DNA of 64,000 nt, taken from contig OZ252227.1 in the NCBI GenBank assembly GCA_965249175.1, forward strand, positions 6,572,001 through 6,636,000, written 5' to 3'. The notes beneath the pieces are model-generated. The model searched no databases. It was not told the origin of the DNA and was given only the letters and a program-made list of their open reading frames with translations. The position numbers and the translations under genes were made by a program. Position 1 is the stretch's first letter. Each line of letters opens with the position of its first letter. Positions 17,624 to 25,117 of this stretch are shown in pieces. This stretch comes from CAZYFH01 sp965249175 (lineage in GTDB: Bacteria; Acidobacteriota; Vicinamibacteria; Vicinamibacterales; UBA8438).

Positions 17624-20094
17624 TCGTTCCGCAGCGCGGTCACGGGGTTGATCCGGCTCGCCCGAAGCGCGGGCAGGAGCGCGGCGACCAGCGCCGTCCC
17701 GCCCAGGACGAGAGGCACGCCGATGAAGGTCAGCGGATCCACCGTGTCGACCGCGAACAACAGGCCGCCCAGCAACCGCGTGACCGCGAAGGCGGCGGCC
17801 AGACCGATCGCGCTGCCGACCGCGACCAGTCGCAACCCGGTGGATGCCATCAGACGGACCACGGCGCCGGCGCCGGCGCCAAGCGCCATTCGGATCCCGA
17901 CCTCGCGGGTGCGCTGGGCGACGGCGTAGCTGACCACGCCGTAAAGCCCGATGGCGGCTAACGCGAGCGCTAGCACCCCGAAGGCGGAGAGGACGAAGGC
18001 GGACAGCTGCTGCGGCAGCCGCATCAGCGCCAGATGCTGGTCCATTGTCTTTGCTTCCCAGATGCGGATATCGGGATCGATCTCGCGACCGGCAGCCACC
18101 AGCGCAAGGGTCGTCTGCTCCGGATCGGCCGACGTCCGCGCGACGACGGTCAGGAAACGCGCGAACACCTGCGAATACGGGAGATAGATCATGTTTCGAG
18201 GGGCCTCGCCCAGCGTCCGCACCTTGGCGTCGCTCGCCACGCCGACGACCAGCACCGGAGGCTGGTCACCGCGCCGCCGGTACTGCCTCCCGACTGCGTC
18301 GCCGTCCTTCCAAAAGCGCCGTGCCATCGCGTCGCTGATGATCGCGACCGGCTGGCTGTCTGGCAGGTCGGCGTCGTTGAAACCGCGGCCGCGGAGGATC
18401 TGGATCCCGGCCGCGTCGAAGAAGCCGACGTCGACCTCGGCCCGATCGGCGATGAACGCCCCGTGGTCCGACGGCGGCTCGTGGCCGTCGACGTTGAAGT
18501 CGCTCGACTGCGTGCTGGTCGTTGTCAGGTGGAGATTGTCGATGAGCCCTATCGCGTCGATACCGGGGAGCTCTCGAAACCGGTCGAACAGCCGACGCGT
18601 GTAGACCCGTCCCTCGTCCGGTGTGAATCTCGTGGCCGGCACCATGAACGTCATGAGGGCAGTCGGCTCGCGACCGAAGCCGGGGTCGACTAGCTGCGCC
18701 TGCTGGAAGCTCCGGAGAAACAGGCCGGCGCCCACCAGGAGCACCAGCGACACCGTCAGCTGCGTCACCACCAGCGCATTGCGCCACCGCAATTGCCCGG
18801 GCTGCCCGCCGCCGGTGGTCTCGCTCTTGAGGGTCGAGGCGACATCGGGGCGGGTGCTCTGCAGCGCGGGGATCAGGCCGAGGAGTGCGCCCGCCACAAC
18901 CGACACGCCCAGCGTGAACGCCAGCACGGTCCCGTCGAGACTCAGGTCGTAAGTGAGCTGCATCCCCAAGGGCAGCGGAAAGTCCGCGTTCATCAGGATG
19001 TTGAGGAGTCCGACGGCGATCACGATGCCGACGCCGCCCGCGACCAGGCTCAGCAGCGTCGTCTCGGTCAGCAGCCGGCGGACGAGCGAAGCCCGCGAGG
19101 CACCGAGCGCCAGACGCACCGCGATGTCCTTGCGCCGGTCGAGCGCGCGCGCCAGCAGGAAGCTCGCCAGATTGGTGCACGCCAGGAGCAGCACCAGCCC
19201 GACGACCACCATCAGGAGCCATGCCGCGCCTCGGATAAACACGTCGATCGGCGGAAAGAGCAGGACGTCGCTGAGCCGGAGCGCCACGAACTGCCCGGCG
19301 GGATCCCAGTTCTCGATGCGGTCGGCCGTCAGCTGGGTCGCCACCGCGCCCATGGCCGCCTCCGCCTGAGGCAGCGTTGCTCCAGGCCGCAGGCGCGCCT
19401 TCACGAACATGCCGTGGTTGCCGCGCTCGTCGATGACGCCCGAGCCCTGGAGCTCGTCCACCATCATGAACGGCACGTAGAACGCGGGCGTCAGGCCGCT
19501 CATGGTGCCCGTGAAGCTCGGTGGCACGACGCCGACGACCGTGTACGTCCGCCCGGCAACACGCATTTCTTTGCCGACGACGTCAGGGTCGCCGCCGAAC
19601 GCGCTCTGCCAGTAGCTGTGGTCGAGCATCAAGACCGGGTGGCCGCCGCGGGCGACGTCGTCGCTTGGAATGAGCGTCCGCCCGACCGCGGCGTCGATGC
19701 CGAGCATCGGGAAGTAATTCCCGGTCACCGCTTCGGCCATCACCCCGGCCACGGTTTCGTTCTGGTCGATCTGCACCGGCACGAACTGCGAACCGCCGAC
19801 TTGGCTGAAGACCTCCGTCGTGCCATCGCGCAGGTCCTCGTAGTCCGGATAGGAGAACGTGCTGTAGGCGAACGACGCCTGGTGGAGGTAGAGGTTGACC
19901 ACATCCTCGGCGCGGTCCACCGGCGACTCTCGGAGGATGATGGCGTTAACGAGGCTGAAGATGGCCGTATTCGCCCCGATGCCGAGCGCCAGCGACAGGA
20001 CAGCCACCGCCGTGAACGCCGGCCGCTTGATCAGCGTGCGGAACCCGTCTCGCACGTCGCGCCTCACGTCGTCGAAGCTCTGCTGGACCGCCAT
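17620..20094 (-). CDS. ABC transporter permease, MacB/FtsX type (ADOP family), first copy
   Basis: The true start is ATG 20094 (MAVQQSFDDVRRDVRDGFR); the frame runs on upstream to 20358 without coding character. The 824-aa protein has the acidobacterial layout. The first transmembrane helix is at residues ~20-45 (FTAVAVLSLALGIGANTAIFS), followed by a periplasmic MacB_PCD domain and three helices of an FtsX domain (ASFLLARALDRRKDIAVRLALGASRASLVRRLL). A second periplasmic domain and a second FtsX domain follow (GVVSYAVAQRTREVGIRMALGAG). No ATPase gene is adjacent, which is usual for these orphan permeases. It leads a run with the sigma factor and kinase. Confidence 0.92.
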   Translation of the reverse strand: MAVQQSFDDVRRDVRDGFRTLIKRPAFTAVAVLSLALGIGANTAIFSLVNAIILRESPVDRAEDVVNLYLHQASFAYSTFSYPDYEDLRDGTTEVFSQVGGSQFVPVQIDQNETVAGVMAEAVTGNYFPMLGIDAAVGRTLIPSDDVARGGHPVLMLDHSYWQSAFGGDPDVVGKEMRVAGRTYTVVGVVPPSFTGTMSGLTPAFYVPFMMVDELQGSGVIDERGNHGMFVKARLRPGATLPQAEAAMGAVATQLTADRIENWDPAGQFVALRLSDVLLFPPIDVFIRGAAWLLMVVVGLVLLLACTNLASFLLARALDRRKDIAVRLALGASRASLVRRLLTETTLLSLVAGGVGIVIAVGLLNILMNADFPLPLGMQLTYDLSLDGTVLAFTLGVSVVAGALLGLIPALQSTRPDVASTLKSETTGGGQPGQLRWRNALVVTQLTVSLVLLVGAGLFLRSFQQAQLVDPGFGREPTALMTFMVPATRFTPDEGRVYTRRLFDRFRELPGIDAIGLIDNLHLTTTSTQSSDFNVDGHEPPSDHGAFIADRAEVDVGFFDAAGIQILRGRGFNDADLPDSQPVAIISDAMARRFWKDGDAVGRQYRRRGDQPPVLVVGVASDAKVRTLGEAPRNMIYLPYSQVFARFLTVVARTSADPEQTTLALVAAGREIDPDIRIWEAKTMDQHLALMRLPQQLSAFVLSAFGVLALALAAIGLYGVVSYAVAQRTREVGIRMALGAGAGAVVRLMASTGLRLVAVGSAIGLAAAFAVTRLLGGLLFAVDTVDPLTFIGVPLVLGGTALVAALLPALRASRINPVTALRNE

Positions 20095-20240
20095 GATCCC
20101 CCTGCTGGCACACCGTCGGCCTACCATGATGACGGACACAGGGCGATCAGGGTTCCCTCCCGGCATCCGGGTGGTTCGCGGTCCGGTGGCATAATCACCG
20201 ACGGGAGCACTGGCGCAATGACAATGACAAGAGGCAGCCC

Positions 20241-21668
20241 GTGAAGAGGGCCCGTCGCGTCGTGTCGGCCTGGACCGCCGCCCTGCTGTTTGGCGGCGGG
20301 GCCGGAGTTGCCGGGCAGCACACCTCGCCTGCCGAAGACATGCAGCGGGCCCGTGCAATCCTCGCCGAGCTGATCGAGATCAACACCACCAACAGCGACC
20401 GCGGCGACAACACCATTGCGGCTGGGGCGCTTCGGCGGCGGCTCCTCGACGCCGGCTTCCCGCCTGAGGACGTTCGTGTGGTGGTGCCGGCCGACGCACC
20501 GACCAAGGGCAACCTCGTCGCCCGCTACCGTGGCCGCAACCCGAACCGGAAGCCGATCCTGCTGCTGGCGCACATCGACGTGGTCGAGGCGCTGGCGGAG
20601 GACTGGAGCGTCGACCTCGACCCGTTCGAGCTGACCGAGCGCGACGGCTACTACTACGGCCGGGGCGTAACGGACGACAAGGACGAGGCGGCGATCTATA
20701 CGGCGAACCTCATCCGGATGCGACGCGAAGGGTTCGTCCCCGACCGCGACATCATCGTCGCGCTGACCGCTGACGAGGAGGGCGGGCCGCGGAACGGCGT
20801 GCAGTTCCTGCTGGACGAACATCGCGAGCTGATCGACGCGGCGTTCGCCCTGAACGAAGGGGGCGGCGGGATGGAGCGCGACGGCCGCCGAATCTCGAAC
20901 AACGTCCAGGCCGCGGAGAAGAAGTTCCAGTCCTTTTACTTCACCGCCACGAATCCCGGCGGGCACTCGTCGCTGCCGGAGAAGAAGAACGCCATCTACG
21001 ACCTGTCGCAGTCGCTGCTCGCGGTGCAGACGCACGATTTTCCGGTGATGCTGAACGAGGTCACCGAGGCGTTCTTCGCCGGCACGGCCGACCGCGTCGG
21101 CGGGACGATAGGCGACGCCATGCGCCTCATCGTGACCGACCCGCGCGACGCCGACGCTGCGGCGACGCTCTCGGAGCGCGCCCGGTACAACGCACAGCTC
21201 CGGACTACCTGCGTGGCGACCCTGCTCGAGGGTGGGCACGCGCAGAACGCGCTGCCACAGACGGCGCGCGCGAACGTGAACTGCCGCCTCCTGCCCGATC
21301 ACGACCCGGCCGACGTCCTGGCCAAGCTCGAAGCGCTCGCGGCGCCGTACGACGTGACGGTGACCGCGCGCGGCACCGCGACGCCGAGCCCTCCGTCGCC
21401 ACTGACCGACGACGTGCTCGGGCCGATCGCGCGGATCACCGAGGAGATGTGGCCGAGTGTGCCGGTCCAGCCCGTGATGTCCACCGGCGCCACCGATGGC
21501 CTCTATCTACGCAGGGAGGGCATCCCGGTCTATGGGGTCAGCGGCATCTTCGGTGACGCAGATGACGTGCGCGCCCACGGCCAGGACGAGCGGATCCGGA
21601 TCGATCACTTCTACGAAGGACAGGAATTTCTCTATCGGCTGGTGAAGGCGCTCGCGGGCGGCAACTGA
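20241..21668 (+). CDS. Exported M20/M28-type metallopeptidase or amidohydrolase
   Basis: The GTG start at 20241 follows AGAGGC. The 475-aa product has a signal peptide ending AGVAGQ. M20 family metal ligands are visible: H111-I-D113 in LLLAHIDVVEA, D145/D146 in GRGVTDDKDEA and the catalytic pair E179-E180 in LTADEEGG. A dimerisation (lid) domain follows, and another ligand lies in LLEGGHAQNALPQTARANVNCRLLP. The family hydrolyses C-terminal or dipeptide amide bonds with two zinc ions. Substrate unknown. It is divergent from the ADOP operon and converges on the toxin-antitoxin pair 9 bp away. Confidence 0.9.
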   Translation: MKRARRVVSAWTAALLFGGGAGVAGQHTSPAEDMQRARAILAELIEINTTNSDRGDNTIAAGALRRRLLDAGFPPEDVRVVVPADAPTKGNLVARYRGRNPNRKPILLLAHIDVVEALAEDWSVDLDPFELTERDGYYYGRGVTDDKDEAAIYTANLIRMRREGFVPDRDIIVALTADEEGGPRNGVQFLLDEHRELIDAAFALNEGGGGMERDGRRISNNVQAAEKKFQSFYFTATNPGGHSSLPEKKNAIYDLSQSLLAVQTHDFPVMLNEVTEAFFAGTADRVGGTIGDAMRLIVTDPRDADAAATLSERARYNAQLRTTCVATLLEGGHAQNALPQTARANVNCRLLPDHDPADVLAKLEALAAPYDVTVTARGTATPSPPSPLTDDVLGPIARITEEMWPSVPVQPVMSTGATDGLYLRREGIPVYGVSGIFGDADDVRAHGQDERIRIDHFYEGQEFLYRLVKALAGGN

Positions 21669-21677
21669 ACTGCAGGG

Positions 21678-21980
21678 TCAGCGCGTCGGGAGCGAATCCG
21701 CCAGACGCAGCTTGATGAACGCCTGCCGCGTGACGCCGAGTCTCCTCGCTTCGCGGTCGATCTCGCTCAGGAGATCCACGGGGAAGTCGACGTTGACACG
21801 GCGGGTTTCGCGACCAGGGCGTCTGGCAGAAGTCAGGTCGAGATGCGAGGTCATGTCGACCCCGGCGTCATGTAGCGCGTCGAGCCGAGCCCCGGTGGTC
21901 GGGCTACGCTGACCTCGCGACGTAGCGCGCTTCTTCTTCGGGCCGCGCCCGCCTGACCGAGATGATGCGGATTGTTTCAT
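21678..21980 (-). CDS. BrnA/CopG-like ribbon-helix-helix antitoxin
   Basis: The 100-aa product has a basic N-terminus, an ALHDAGVDMTSHLDLTSARRPG linker and a C-terminal ribbon-helix-helix: RRVNVDFPVDLLSEIDREARRLGVTRQAFIKLRL. This arrangement matches CopG-type antitoxins paired with BrnT. The N-terminus overlaps the upstream toxin frame by 77 bp. A shorter start at ATG 21854 would avoid the overlap, but it would remove the conserved linker, so I keep 21980. It should bind the toxin and repress the pair's own promoter upstream of 22173. Confidence 0.75.
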   Translation of the reverse strand: MKQSASSRSGGRGPKKKRATSRGQRSPTTGARLDALHDAGVDMTSHLDLTSARRPGRETRRVNVDFPVDLLSEIDREARRLGVTRQAFIKLRLADSLPTR

Positions 21981-22173
21981 GTCGATATGTCACGAACGCT
22001 GACCACACCGTGTGGCCGATCCTGCCGAGCACCTGCCATCGAGGCTCGTCGATGCTTCGAGCCGCAACTTCGAGACGATCCGGATCGTTCCAAACAGCTT
22101 GAGCGTCGACGAAGTCGATTCCGTGTTTCTCTGTGTTGGTCGATGACGTGGTCTCGTCGAATTCGAGCTCCAT
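21904..22173 (-). CDS. BrnT-family ribonuclease toxin
   Basis: The 89-aa protein shows the BrnT pattern: a first strand MELEFDETTSSTNTEKHGIDF, then VDAQAVWNDPDR, a central WQVLGRIGHTVWSAFVTYR strand pair and the ending TIRIISVRRARPEEEARYV. BrnT is a RelE-like mRNA-cleaving toxin. The antitoxin gene follows and overlaps, the normal toxin-first order of brnTA. The conserved basic residues of the R-I-I-S-x-R-x-A motif are present. Confidence 0.85.
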   Translation of the reverse strand: MELEFDETTSSTNTEKHGIDFVDAQAVWNDPDRLEVAARSIDEPRWQVLGRIGHTVWSAFVTYRHETIRIISVRRARPEEEARYVARSA

Positions 22174-22185
22174 CCGATATAGAAA

Positions 22186-24450
22186 CTATGCCTTGCATGA
22201 ACCCGTCTCGCGGCGCCTATCTGCCCGGCGGCTTCGGGAAGCCGATCCGACGGAGGAGGTCATGGAAACGAGGATCCGCCCGGAAGTCGTCCGTGCTAAA
22301 AAGGTCCACCTGTAGGGCGCCCAGGATCGGATCGCGGTCCGCGAAGCATCGCTCCAGGTATTCGAAGGCGCGATCGAGTTCGCCGATGGCCATGTGCAGC
22401 TGGGCAAAGACAGCCGGGGACACGTACTCGATCGGGCTGCGCTCACCGAGGTCCGTAGGAGCCGCCTGACGTCGCCAACGTTGCCCGACGCCCCGAGCGC
22501 TTGCCCAAGCAGCATCAGGTGATACGGCATCCGTGCGATCGGCTCCGGAACGCTGCGTGCGATCGCCAGCGCTTCCTCCGGCCGCGCCATCAACAAGTGG
22601 ACGTTGACGAGATACCACAACGCGAGCGGGAAGTTCGGTGCGAGCTCGAGGGCGTGGCGACAGGCGGCGATCGCCTCGTCGTATCGACCGGCCACGCAGT
22701 GGCTGAGTCCCGTAAGCGCCGCCGCATACGGGGACAGCGGATCGACGTCCTGCGCCCGGCGTAACTGGGCGAGCGCGTCGTCTGGCCGCAGAAGGAAGAC
22801 CAGGCAGATCGCGTAGCCACAATGGGTTTCCGCATTCGCCGGGTTCAACTCCAGCGCCCGCCGGAACTCCCGCTCGGCGCCGGCCCAGTCCCAGTCGAAC
22901 CAGAACCGGACTCGCGCCGTCGCGTCGTGCGCCTCTGACAGCCCGTCATCGAGGCTCAACGCGCGCGTAGCCGCGGGCCGTGCCGCGGCCGAGGCCTCCC
23001 GTGAAGACGTCAGCGCGAGGAAGGCCTGCATCGTCGCCGCATCCGCGAGCCCGGCGTGGGCCGCGGCATAGGACGGGTCGAGCTCGACCGCGCGCGCGAA
23101 GCACTCCCGCGCCTTCCCCGCGTCGTAGCGCACGAAGCGATAGTGCCGCCCCATCGTGTAGCTGTCATACGCCTCGAGGTTGTCAGTGGGTCGCGCGACG
23201 AGTGGCGCGTCCGTTTCGCCGAGCAGCTTCACCCTGAGCTGTCCGACGACGGAGCGGGCGATCTCATCCTGCACCGCGAACACGTCGTTCAGCTCCCGGT
23301 CGTAGCGCTCAGACCAGAGGTGGTAGCCGTCGCTCACGTTGATGAGCTGCGCCGTCACCCGCAGTCGGTTCCCCGCTTTCCGGACGCTCCCCTCCAGGAC
23401 GGTCCCGACGCCAAGACGGCTGCCGATCTCGCCGATCGCGAGGTCCTTCGCCTTCGCTTGGAACGCCGACGTGCGGGACGGGACGTGCAGCCCCTCGAGC
23501 GCCGTCAAGGCGTTGATGATCTCCTCGGCCATCCCCTCGCAGAAGTAACGCTGCTCGGGGTCGGCGCTCATGTTGTCGAACGGAAGGACCGCGATGGAGG
23601 GCATGTCGCCCTCGGCCGCAACGTTCGCCGACGACGTCACCTCACGAGACGCCTGGCCCAGGTCGTCCAGCAGCTCCGACACACCCTGATAGCGCTCGTG
23701 CTGGCGTTTCTCAAGCGCCCGGCGCACGACGCCATCGACCACCGATGCTTCGTCTCGGAGCGGTGGCGGCTGTTGCTCTCGAATGGCATTCGAGATCGAC
23801 AGCAGGTTGTCGCCGCGGAACGGCTGCTCCCCCGTCAGCATCTCGTAGAGCACCACACCGAGCGCCCAGACGTCGGACCGATTATCGACCTCCTCGCCGC
23901 GCGTCTGCTCGGGTGACATGTAGGACACCGTCCCGACCGTCGTACCCGTCACCGTGACGCCCTCCGAGCCCGCCAGCTTCGCCAGACCGAAGTCGAGAAT
24001 CTTGATCGCGCCACTCTTGGAGATCAACAGGTTGGCCGGCTTGATATCGCGATGCACGATGCCAGCCGCGTGCGCCTCGGCGAGGCCCCGGCCCACCTGT
24101 GTCGCGATGTCGAGGGCTTCAGCGGCGGCCAGCGCGCCGCGCGCGATCCGCTCCTTCAGCGTCTCGCCCTCGTAGTGGGCCATCACGAGGTAGAGCTCGC
24201 CTTCCTCCGTCTCGTTGATCTCGTGGATGTTGCAGATGTTGGGATGATCCAGCGCCGAGGCGGCCTTCGCCTCCTGCAGGAACCGATGCTTCGCGGGAGC
24301 GTCGCGGGTCAGCTCCGGCGGCAGCACCTTGATCGCCACCGACCGGTCGAGACGAGGATCGCGGGCGCGGTAGACGACGCCCATCCCGCCGCGCCCGAGC
24401 ATCGAGACGACCTGGTACGGGCCGAGCCGTGCGCCTGGTGCCAGAGCCAT
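22186..24450 (-). CDS. Ser/Thr kinase with FlgO-like domain and TPR repeats (frameshifted near C-terminus)
   Basis: The 5' part encodes a complete kinase (GRGGMGVVYRARD, VAIKVL, HRDIKPANLL, DFGLAKLAG, GTVSYMSPEQ). An adenylate-cyclase-associated/FlgO-like domain follows (IAVLPFDNMSADPEQRYFCEG...YHLWSERYDREL), then TPR repeats from about residue 430. As written, the frame ends at 22186 in a nonsense tail rich in Ser and Arg. A different frame carries the expected ending (EYVSPAVFAQLHMAIGELD...LLRRIGFPKPPGR) and stops at 22217. The shift lies near 22450, between GDVRRLLR and LGERSPIEY. It is either a real lesion or a one-base assembly error; no slippery site is visible. It is probably a signalling kinase that senses through its TPR region. 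Confidence 0.85.
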   Translation of the reverse strand: MALAPGARLGPYQVVSMLGRGGMGVVYRARDPRLDRSVAIKVLPPELTRDAPAKHRFLQEAKAASALDHPNICNIHEINETEEGELYLVMAHYEGETLKERIARGALAAAEALDIATQVGRGLAEAHAAGIVHRDIKPANLLISKSGAIKILDFGLAKLAGSEGVTVTGTTVGTVSYMSPEQTRGEEVDNRSDVWALGVVLYEMLTGEQPFRGDNLLSISNAIREQQPPPLRDEASVVDGVVRRALEKRQHERYQGVSELLDDLGQASREVTSSANVAAEGDMPSIAVLPFDNMSADPEQRYFCEGMAEEIINALTALEGLHVPSRTSAFQAKAKDLAIGEIGSRLGVGTVLEGSVRKAGNRLRVTAQLINVSDGYHLWSERYDRELNDVFAVQDEIARSVVGQLRVKLLGETDAPLVARPTDNLEAYDSYTMGRHYRFVRYDAGKARECFARAVELDPSYAAAHAGLADAATMQAFLALTSSREASAAARPAATRALSLDDGLSEAHDATARVRFWFDWDWAGAEREFRRALELNPANAETHCGYAICLVFLLRPDDALAQLRRAQDVDPLSPYAAALTGLSHCVAGRYDEAIAACRHALELAPNFPLALWYLVNVHLLMARPEEALAIARSVPEPIARMPYHLMLLGQALGASGNVGDVRRLLRTSVSAARSSTCPRLSLPSCTWPSANSIAPSNTWSDASRTAIRSWAPYRWTFLARTTSGRILVSMTSSVGSASRSRRADRRRETGSCKA

Positions 24451-24601
24451 CGAGGGCCGGATTATACGTCGCGCTGCGCGTCAGCCGCCGAGCACGCGCG
24501 GTGAACGTACGGGACGACGTTGGGGTGTACGAAGCCGTCCGGACGCGACGCTGACTCTCCCACTGAGTACCCGCGCCGTTTCAATGACGGGTCGGCGAAC
24601 G

Positions 24602-25021
24602 TCAGTGTCCACGCTGCGAGAGTGTCGCCAGGCCGGTAGCAATCAGCTGGATGTCGTCGCGCAAGCTCTCGGTCATGACGTCGAAGTGCGTGCGTATCCG
24701 CTGCTCGGACTCGGTGATCGCGTCGCGCAGCTCGGTCTTCGTGGCGAGCGGCTCCACCGCCGCGGCGATGGCCGTGTGCAGCTCCGCCCTGGCCTCTCGC
24801 AGCTCCGCCTTGGTCGCCAGCGGCCTGACCGCCTCAGCGATGGCCGCGCGCAGTTCCGCCTTGGCCTCTCGCAAATCCGCCTTGGTCGCCAACGGCTCGA
24901 CCGCCTCGGCGATCGCGCGTCGCAGGTCCTTCTTGGTCGCTAGGGTCGGCAGAATCTGCTCGATCCCGCCGACTCGATGATCGAGGTTTCTGAAGCTGGG
25001 ATCCATTTCGTCGTCACCCAT
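24602..25021 (-). CDS. Coiled-coil protein with four LATK-type repeats
   Basis: The 139-aa product (start ATG 25021; 24-residue-later Met also possible) is almost entirely coiled coil. A unit of about 28 residues repeats four times: LATKKDLRRAIAEAVEP, LATKADLREAKAELRAAIAEAVRP, LATKAELREARAELHTAIAAAVEP, LATKTELRDAITES. A final amphipathic helix follows. It resembles DUF1640/CCDC90-like bacterial coiled-coil proteins and has no signal peptide. No enzymatic motif. Function unknown; oligomeric scaffold is a guess. Confidence 0.75.
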   Translation of the reverse strand: MGDDEMDPSFRNLDHRVGGIEQILPTLATKKDLRRAIAEAVEPLATKADLREAKAELRAAIAEAVRPLATKAELREARAELHTAIAAAVEPLATKTELRDAITESEQRIRTHFDVMTESLRDDIQLIATGLATLSQRGH

Positions 25022-25117
25022 CGGATCGCCAGATCGCCGGTCGGTCTCGACTGGACGCAACGTTCGTCAGGGAGACCGGCATCCTACCACCGTTCCCACG
25101 CAAGGCGTGTGCCGGCT

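Noticed and set aside
18793..20244. 483-codon plus-strand open frame over the first ADOP permease
   Set aside because: Arg/His/Gln-rich antisense shadow with no domain; the permease frame has full family motifs.
22440..22465. Programmed ribosomal frameshift in the kinase-TPR gene
   Set aside because: There is no heptamer slippery sequence near the frame change.
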